This document shows, piece by piece, positions 33,501 to 42,275 of a DNA stretch of 55,619 nt. The notes under the pieces are model-generated. The model saw nothing but the letters and a program-made list of their open reading frames with translations, searched no databases and was not told the origin of the DNA. This DNA comes from Apostichopus californicus (taxonomy: Eukaryota > Echinodermata > Holothuroidea > Aspidochirotida > Stichopodidae), in the NCBI GenBank assembly GCA_020650975.1, contig JAIPMN010006346.1, positions 1 through 55,619 of the forward strand, given 5' to 3'. Positions within the stretch are counted from its first letter, which is position 1. The number at the start of each line of letters is the position of its first letter. The translations under genes and the position numbers were made by a program.

Positions 33501-36500
33501 GCCCTGGGAATATGTTAAGTGTTTTCTTGGTCACATTGGGACAATCGATGGTATATATTAAAGTCATGTTTTGTTAGCTGACTCAAAAAAACTAGTGCTG
33601 TTAGTTGTCATGTCAACACAAGGCTCAAGGGTATGTATACTAATGTATCTTACCTATAGATTACAAAACTGCATTGCCCTTCATTCTCACAAGACAGGAG
33701 GGGTCCTGTTTTGGAAGGTAACTGTCAAACTTCCATCTGCTCTTCTGCATACTAATAACATTCAATGCACACTTTATTATTTATTAGGCCTACCAAATTA
33801 AAGGGTCCAAGGAAAGTTACCAAGAAGCCATCACCAAAGAAAGAGATTGTAGAAACAGAAGAAGCGAAAGAAGAAGTTCCCATAGATTTAATCAGCGGTG
33901 ACATTCCTTCTACGCAAGATGTGAACATGAACAGGGAAGACATGGTAGTTGGAGACCAACAACATTTGCCAACAAGTATGATTTCACATATATCTCAGAA
34001 CAACAGATATCTTGAATTAGATACGGAAAGTCTTCTCATCAACAAGACTGATATTTAAATAAAATTACAGGTTGTGGAAAAAACCACTTCTCTTCTCACT
34101 TTTATTCGTTGGTGATGCTTACATGGGATTCTTCAAAAATCAAATTTGACATGGTAGTAAGTGTATTTGCTGTGTAGAAGCTAGCTGTTGTTTGGACTTC
34201 TTCACAGGGTAATTGTTGCAAGTGATCTGATTAAGTATTTGAAATTTCAGGCTTTCAGCCTCTGTAATATCACCTTGAAGAGATTCTTTTACCAGGTTAT
34301 CTCATTGTGAGTATGTGAATGCATAAAGAAAACATAAAAACATACGCATATCTCTCTCTCTTCTCATACTAATGTTTTCCTTTTCAGATGGGCCAGTTGG
34401 TGACGATGATATTCCAGTTATTACGGAAGAGGAATTCAGGCCTGGCACAGAAGGTAATACTCATCGAGGGTAGTAGATGTTCTTTATTGTAAGAGACCTT
34501 TACAAATAGACTACATAGACTAGATTGTGCTTATGTGGATAGTCCTTTGGCAGACAGTATGACATTTATGTGGAAAACTGTCTTTTACAAATGAACCTAT
34601 TTGACTAGATGGTTCTTTTGTGGATAGTCCTTTGGCAGGCAGCATAAATGACATTAATGTGGATAGTCCTTTGGCAGGCAGTATAAATGACATTAATGTA
34701 GTTAGTCATTGGCAGGCAGTATAAATGACATTAATGTGGATAGTCTTTTGGCAGGCAGTATGGCACTGGTGTGGAACACTGTCCTTTTCAAATGATCCCC
34801 TGTGACTTGATTGAGATAATATGGATAGTCCTTTTGCAGGCAGTATAAATGACACTATAAAGTCTGTTGTGTTTTTCCTACTGAGTTTTCTGTTACTGAT
34901 CGAGTTGTATGACTGACAGCCTAAACAGTCCCCATAGCAGTTGGATTTTCAATGGTCTAAGACATCAGAAAATTGAGTTTGTGCCAACTGTTGAAATAAG
35001 CAAAAACAGCAGGCGGTCTCATCTCACGCCAGGTATATTTGTACAGTGCACATGCTTCAAACCGACAACAATAATTGGATGTAAGGAGGACTGTTTTTAT
35101 TTATGGCTGACTTCACAGGGAAGGAAGGCACTGTAATCTTTGTTGCATGTCGGGTGCATTGACGTATAACAGCAGGCAGTAGTTTTATGTATCAAAAATA
35201 ACAAATAACTTTGGTTATGGAAGTCTTCATAGTTTGCTGGTTTTCTCAAATCATGCAGTTTCAGAGGCAGCTGATGTTAACAGTGTCTGAATTTGTTTTA
35301 CAAGGATGAAAAATGTTTCTTGTTTTAAGGTTCTGGCTAATGTATGTAAGGTAAGGGGCACAGGACGCTGAACAAATAAAGTGATTGAGACTTGTGCAAA
35401 GGATGTGTCTAAGGCTGTAAGATTTCAAGCCACTGCTATTCAACTTTCTATCAAAGTCTGCCAAACATTTACTGGGTTGTGTTATTTCTCATTGAAAATC
35501 TTGCCATAATTCAGGTCGCCGTCGGAATCAAATAAGTCCGGACGAAATGGAATTTCGTCTGGCTGAGAGAGGTATTTTGTAGGGATGGTTTTGTCTGGTC
35601 CTGCTGCATGTAATGTCTATTTGTGGCTTATGTCTGTTCTCTTTTAATTTTTGTTCGTTTTAGATTTGAATCATGTCTGTGATAAATAATGTTTTGATAC
35701 ATGTACTATTACATGAGTAGGCAGGGTGGTAAGGGGGGGGAGGGGTAATGAATAGTTTTAGGCTCTATGTCAGCTTTTGGACTGTGACATATTGCATTAA
35801 ATTTGATTTCTGTTAGGTAGATTTATGGATACCGGTCTGTTTGTCTATGATTGTGTAGTTATGTATCCTTTTTTTGTCAGGTTACTATTTGTTCTCAAAG
35901 TTTTCGCTGAAGATGGAACTGTACCTTTGACCTATTAATCCCCTTCAGATAAGATCTTGTATTGTGTCAATGCTTTATATTATCGCATAGTTAAACGAGG
36001 ACTGGGATGTGAAGATTAAACCATAACTGATATTTACCAATTTAAAAACTAGAAGCTCCTGTAATGAATATAAAATCTCATTAACTGTAGCGAAAAGCGT
36101 TAATTCCGGGGTTTTTTCTGTATCGTTGGAAGTTACAGTTTAAAGTTGTGATAAGCTCTCAATGGGATGGGTTGTGGATGGATGTTTTTAATTTGCATGT
36201 CTTCAAAATGGAAGCTTTAAAAATTATTTTAGCTTTGTTCTCATCTTTGGTTGCATGCCATACTGAATGTGTGAGACATTCATGCAAGTCATGCAAATTT
36301 GAGTTATTTCTGTTTTAAATGAATGTATTTATGAAATGGTATCTAGCTTCGAGTTGAACATCAATAATGAACTGAAAGCAGTAAGGACACGAGAATTATT
36401 CAGAATTGAAGTCATCTTTACTCATTGAGAGCATCCAATGTCAATTAGAGGTCAATAAAGGAAACTGCTAAAAGATCATCAGTATGGGCCCAAATTTAAG

Positions 36501-39500
36501 GCATGCTTAAACTTGCTAGAATGTTTTTAAAGTATTCTCCTGCTGGTTCCGAGGGTCTAAATTATTTCTTGTAGTTGTAAGTAAGAAAATCAAATGCAGC
36601 AGCTGGGAAAAATACTTGTAGTAAGGGGCTTGTAGTAAAATGCCTATTGAATTTGGAATGTTTCAATGTTTGCTGATCTCAGTTCAAGTTAAAAGTCCAT
36701 TTTAATAGTTGGATAATAAATTAAAAGTCCATTTTATTAGTTAGAGAATAAATGTATCATGATAAGCATAAGAGATAAAGGCAAATGCCATGTGGTGTTA
36801 AGATTGCTGAAGATTTCATAGCTCAGGATTGAGTTTTTGTTATATTAGTCATTGTTGACACTAAACTTGATCTGAAACTCCTTAACAAGGATCTCAAGGT
36901 TTGGACTGGATGCTACATGATGGTAAAAGTCAAAAGAGGGCTCTAGACCTGATTTAAAAATGTCTGGCTAGAAGATAATACTGTTTTACTTGTTCCCTCG
37001 AAGCACTCACCGGGATTGAAACAGATAAGATCTAAAGATAGACTATATATCAGAGTGAAGAACTTAGGAATTAAACTTTGACTCTTTTCCTCCCTCAGTG
37101 TTTGCCAGTGACGATCCTGCAGCATTCGATATTGACTTCTTGGAGAAGATCGGTGAATCAAATGATGTAAGCTCGCATTTTCGGTCCTTAATCTGGCAAA
37201 AGACCAGCACAGGTTGTTAGAAAGTTAGGACAACAATAACAAATTGTTTTTTTGGGGGGGTGGGAGGAGAATGGAGGGGAGTAGGGGTGCCAAAATATTA
37301 ATTAATCTATAAATTAATTTATAAAAATTACTTTAAATAAATTAAAAACTATATTAAACAACTAGTTTTGGTGAAGGAAAAAGGAAAGAAGTATCCAAGT
37401 TTGATCATGTTTTGACAAGAAGCAGAAAACAATCTCTTTATGAAGATACCAGCAAATGTCAATCATCTGTTTTAATGTTCTTTGTGATGTTTTTTCTTCA
37501 ACTTTCAGTTCCATGCATCAGCACTTGCCCGTCAGTCTCTCTATGTCAAGTTTGATCCTCTCATGAAGGACCTCAATGGACAGAGTGAGTCTGCTGCTTT
37601 TATATTTAATCTCTATCATTGGCCATTATTAAAATAAAAACTAAAGAAAAATACATTAAACAATCATCATTTATAATATCAATGTAGTCATAGACTCATA
37701 GTTAATCTTCATCACATTAAAAACTCCAAAGAGTCTCAAAAGATTTTGTCAGGTATATTTCACTTGAAAAATTTGGCAAGTTTGCAGATCGTAGCATCTT
37801 GTTCCAGCTAATAGATGGCTGAGGCTACTTGCTCTAGAAATTTGATAATTATCAAAAAGAACGTTTAGGACATTTCAAGGAGCTCGTAGAAATTGGAGGA
37901 AACTATAAACATTCTATTCTGATGCAAACATAGTCATAGATTTCATACATGTTTAGTGTTACTGTGGAAAACCTTTCTGTTGCTACTTAACCTTTCTGTC
38001 GCTAGTTATAGACAATAGCCTCGAGATACGTACCAAAGCGTTTTCATCCCCACTTTAACCATCGGAAATAGCTGCAAAACATGATTCAAGGTCTTAATAT
38101 GTGGACCAGGTGTGCAATTCTTCATGGACAGCATCAAGTCCCAGAGTCATTGCTGAAAAATCTCCCTTTCCTGTTGCTTGAGTATGATAGAGGTTACTTC
38201 AAACAGAAGGAGTGATCAACAGAACTTGTTAAACTTCTGTTTTCTCGTTGGTCAATTGAGGAAGCTCCTTTGAAACAAGAGTTTTGTCATTACAGACGAA
38301 ACTAAGGTTGAGTCAGAATAACTCCTCGTGTATTGACAAATCGGTATATTTCGGCCTTATGTAGATAAGATAACCCTGGCTATCTTCCCTTTCAGAACAA
38401 GGGGTTACTCTTCCAGCTTCGTCTGTACCCCCAACGATCCTCGAAGGGGAGGACCTTCTACAGATGCAGACCCCTCCTCAAAGGAGATCTGCGGCCCCCG
38501 TTGCCAAAGAGACACAACCTCCAACGTCTCAGGAAACAGTATCAGGTGTCGACAAACTACTCTCCTACAGTCCTCCAAGAGATGAGACAGTAAGTTTAGA
38601 TAGACAAGGTTGGATACATAATTAAGATTTCCAGGACTATGAGCCACTTTATCTGAAAAGCAGCTCGTGGTTCACTGGTGGGCCCAAGGGATACTTAACC
38701 ACATGCCTTTCAACATTTTGTTATCTATAATTGATGTAAACAAAAATTCATACACCAAGAAAGGTTCATGCGGAATGTAATTTTCGCATTTGTTTTTGTT
38801 TGTTTAATTTTAGTTTGAGAAAAGTGTTGTGCATGAGAATGGTTGGCAAGTCTTGTGCTACTGAGCATCATAAATTTGCCCTTGGGATATGTAGTAGCAG
38901 TAATAGTTTTATATCCCCTCATTACCCTAGCTTGGGATATGTAGTAGCAGTAATAGTATCATATCCCCTCATTACTCTAGCTTGGGATATGTAGTAATAG
39001 TATCATATCCCCTCATTACTCTAGCTTGGGATATGTAGTAATATTATCATATCCCCTCATTACTCCAGCTTGGGATATGTTGTAGCAGTAACAGTTTCAT
39101 ATCCCCTCATTACCCTAGCTTGGGATATGTAGTAATAGTATCATATCCCCTCATTACTCTAGCTTGGGATATGTAGTAATAGTATCATATCCCCTCATTA
39201 CTCAGGCTTGGGATATGTAGTAGTAGTCATAGTATCAAATCCCAGCATAACTCTAGCTTGAGATATGTAGTAGCAGTAATAGTATCATATCCCATCATGA
39301 CCCTAGCTTGGGACATGTAGTAATATTGTCATCCCCTCATTACTCTTGCTTGGGATATGTATTAGCAGTAATAGTATCATATCCCATCCTAAGTCTAGCT
39401 ATGGTATGTATTTATGTGGGATGCTCTGAATACATTCATATACCCGCTACGATTTGTATCTGTGGTGCTCATTTTGTCTCTGCATAGAATCATTACTGGA

Positions 39501-41881
39501 GAAAGGGAGTAAAATTAATAAATAAATGCCTCTTTCATAATTTCTATCACCTTCCATCTTGTGTCATTCCAGGAGGCTGAAGACAAACAACCAGAAACAG
39601 AAGTAGATGGAGTAGAATCTCAAGAAGGATCTCCTCCGTTTGTCAAAGCAGCAGAAGAAGGTATTGTTCAGGTAAGGAGGAGTAACACCACCACATTAAT
39701 TGAGGATTGTGCTTTCCAGGAAACATTTCCTAGTTTACTAAAAAATCCAAGTAAGAAAACAACTGGACAGTAAATGGAAGTGTAAATATGGATTCTCTTT
39801 TTAGCAGGGTTACATGTAGAAGTCATTCATGAGAATTAGAGATTTGAGTTGAATTTAATACTCCTAGGTCCTTGAATGTCTTCCATCTGTTGTACCATCC
39901 TGAGTGTGGACTCACACAGAACAAAAAAAAACTATTGAGCTCTTCATGTCAGCAGCAGAATACAGATATATATTTAAATAGTTATACTTGTTCTAAGTTG
40001 TGACTTGATTGTTTAAGATCCATTCCAGGGTGCTATAAGCTATGTAACTTTCAACAGACTTTCAACTACTGTTGCTGAACATCTTCTGATTGTTGTTAGA
40101 TTTCATCTCCTAAAAGGGCTGTTTTTGGTCAAAGCTCTTTCTTGCTACTCAAAGTAAATGAAATCAAGATAATATGGTTTGAAATTTCTGTCCTTGTCAA
40201 AGTAACTGTTAAGTCTAGGCGTAACAGCAAAGCAACTGTTTAGTCTAGGCCTAACAGCACTATCACAGCAGCTTGGTATGTTTCAAGTATCCCTACTCAA
40301 ACATAAAATGAATGCCAAATAAGTGGTGCACTTTTTCATCAGTGTCACATCAAACATTATCAATAATTATTAAAGTTGTATTCATTATCAAAGCAAACTC
40401 ACATCCTAGGCCTGCCTACAACACTTTGATAGAAGATATACCTAGACATATCTTAATTTGCTAGTAATCTGGGTTGATGAGTCATCTTATGTTTTAGTGA
40501 GGAGAAGAGATGTCTTGAAATATCTATTAAATATAGGACTAATGACTTGAGTGAAACAATGGATGGATCTTGCAGGAAGTGAATACATATCCTGAAAGTT
40601 GAAGTACAACCAGCTGTTGTAGATTTTTTGCCTGAGAAATCATTCTTAGCATATTAATTTTTTTTTTGTCCATCAGCCATTGAGGTACTCACAAGCAGAC
40701 CTAGAGGCAGCCATCGAAACAAAAGTACGGATTGCTCTGGAACACGCTGGAAAAGAGGTGATGATTTCTTCTTGTTTTTTTTTCCTTAACATTGAGCTAC
40801 AAAATATTGGTATTGAAAATATGATGAAGAATCCATTTTTTTTTTAAATCAGCAGTCATGACTTCACTGGGTCAACTTTTGAAGAGTTACAAGGAAAATT
40901 TACATATTTGAATATATCTTTAATCTCCCCATAAAGTAGTTTGTTTTATTATTTAAAGTACTTGCTCATTGTTAAAGTTTACTTATAAGTTAGACAGAAG
41001 TTAAAAACTATATTCCCTGTGCATGGTTGTTTCAAATTCAAATTTTTATTTATTTTGTTTTTTTCAGTCACGAAAGAAGTATGATGACTATGACAAGGAG
41101 ATGAAAGATATGACATCCCAACAACAATCTCTTGAAAAGACAAATGCAGAAATGAGGTAAGCTGCAAGCGATTGTGCAAGTTGACATCCTGTGTTAGTAG
41201 AAAACAGGGAAACCACAAGAACGATAGTGCGTCACCTTATGTGTCCCTCCCCCACCCCCCACCCCACGATGCTTCTATGACATCACAACCCCAATCTCCT
41301 GAGATGAAACAAGCAAAGGTGGGGGTTTTTAGCAGCCATACACAAGACACTTTATATACCAAACTTAAAAGAAATAAAAGAGACATTATACGAGTTTTAA
41401 ACCACTTCTCATGACGCATGTTCCCTTTCGGAAATTTTGCCTTCGATCTGGGAGTTAAGGTTTACTTGGAACTTTAAGTTATCCTCATACCCTCATTATG
41501 TTATACTACAACTGTGGATTACACCACACAGTAGACTTGTACCCTTGACTGTGCCCAAAGCATTCTACATATTTTTAAAATCTATGAATTCACTGGATTC
41601 ATCCATGACTGTAAAAAAACAATAACTTAAAAGAAAGAAAGAAACAGATAGAAATGTTGTACTTATTATTTTTTATTTACTGAATATTATTATTATTATT
41701 ATGCTGCTTCATGATTTTCTCCTCACAGGGCCTTGACCGCTGAATATGAAAAAGCTATGCAGCAGTTAATGGGTGAGTGTAGTTAGTGTACATGTTCAAG
41801 TCATCGAAATTGGGCGATCAATTTTTCATCAACTTTAAGTCAAATTTGTCATGATGTTATTCTAAGAACTTTTCAGCCCAC

Positions 41882-41936
<55 letters not shown>

Positions 41937-42243
41937 CATCCATCCATCCATCCATCCATCCATCCATCCATCCATCCATCCATCTAATTTATCTGTCTGT
42001 CTATCTATCTATATATCTATCTCTCTGTCTGTCTATCTTTCTATATATCTAGCTATCTATCTTATTCATCCATCCATCCATCTAATCTATCTGTCTGTCT
42101 GTCTATCTATCTCTCTGTCTGTCTGTCTGTCTGTCTATCTATATATCTATCTCTCTGTCTGTCTATCTTTCTATATATCTAGCTATCTATCTTATTCATC
42201 CATCCATCCATCTAATCTATCTGTCTGTCTATCTATCTATCTC

Positions 42244-42275
<32 letters not shown>

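Noticed and set aside
33765-34058. Exon read through to the TAA at 34058 as a TACC end
   Set aside because: The donor at 33976 keeps the frame to all later TACC exons, including the hallmark SLYVKFDPL and the coiled coil. A short isoform ending at 34058 cannot be excluded.
38881-39410. CRISPR-like spaced repeats
   Set aside because: The units adjoin with no unique spacers, in an animal intron; it is a minisatellite.
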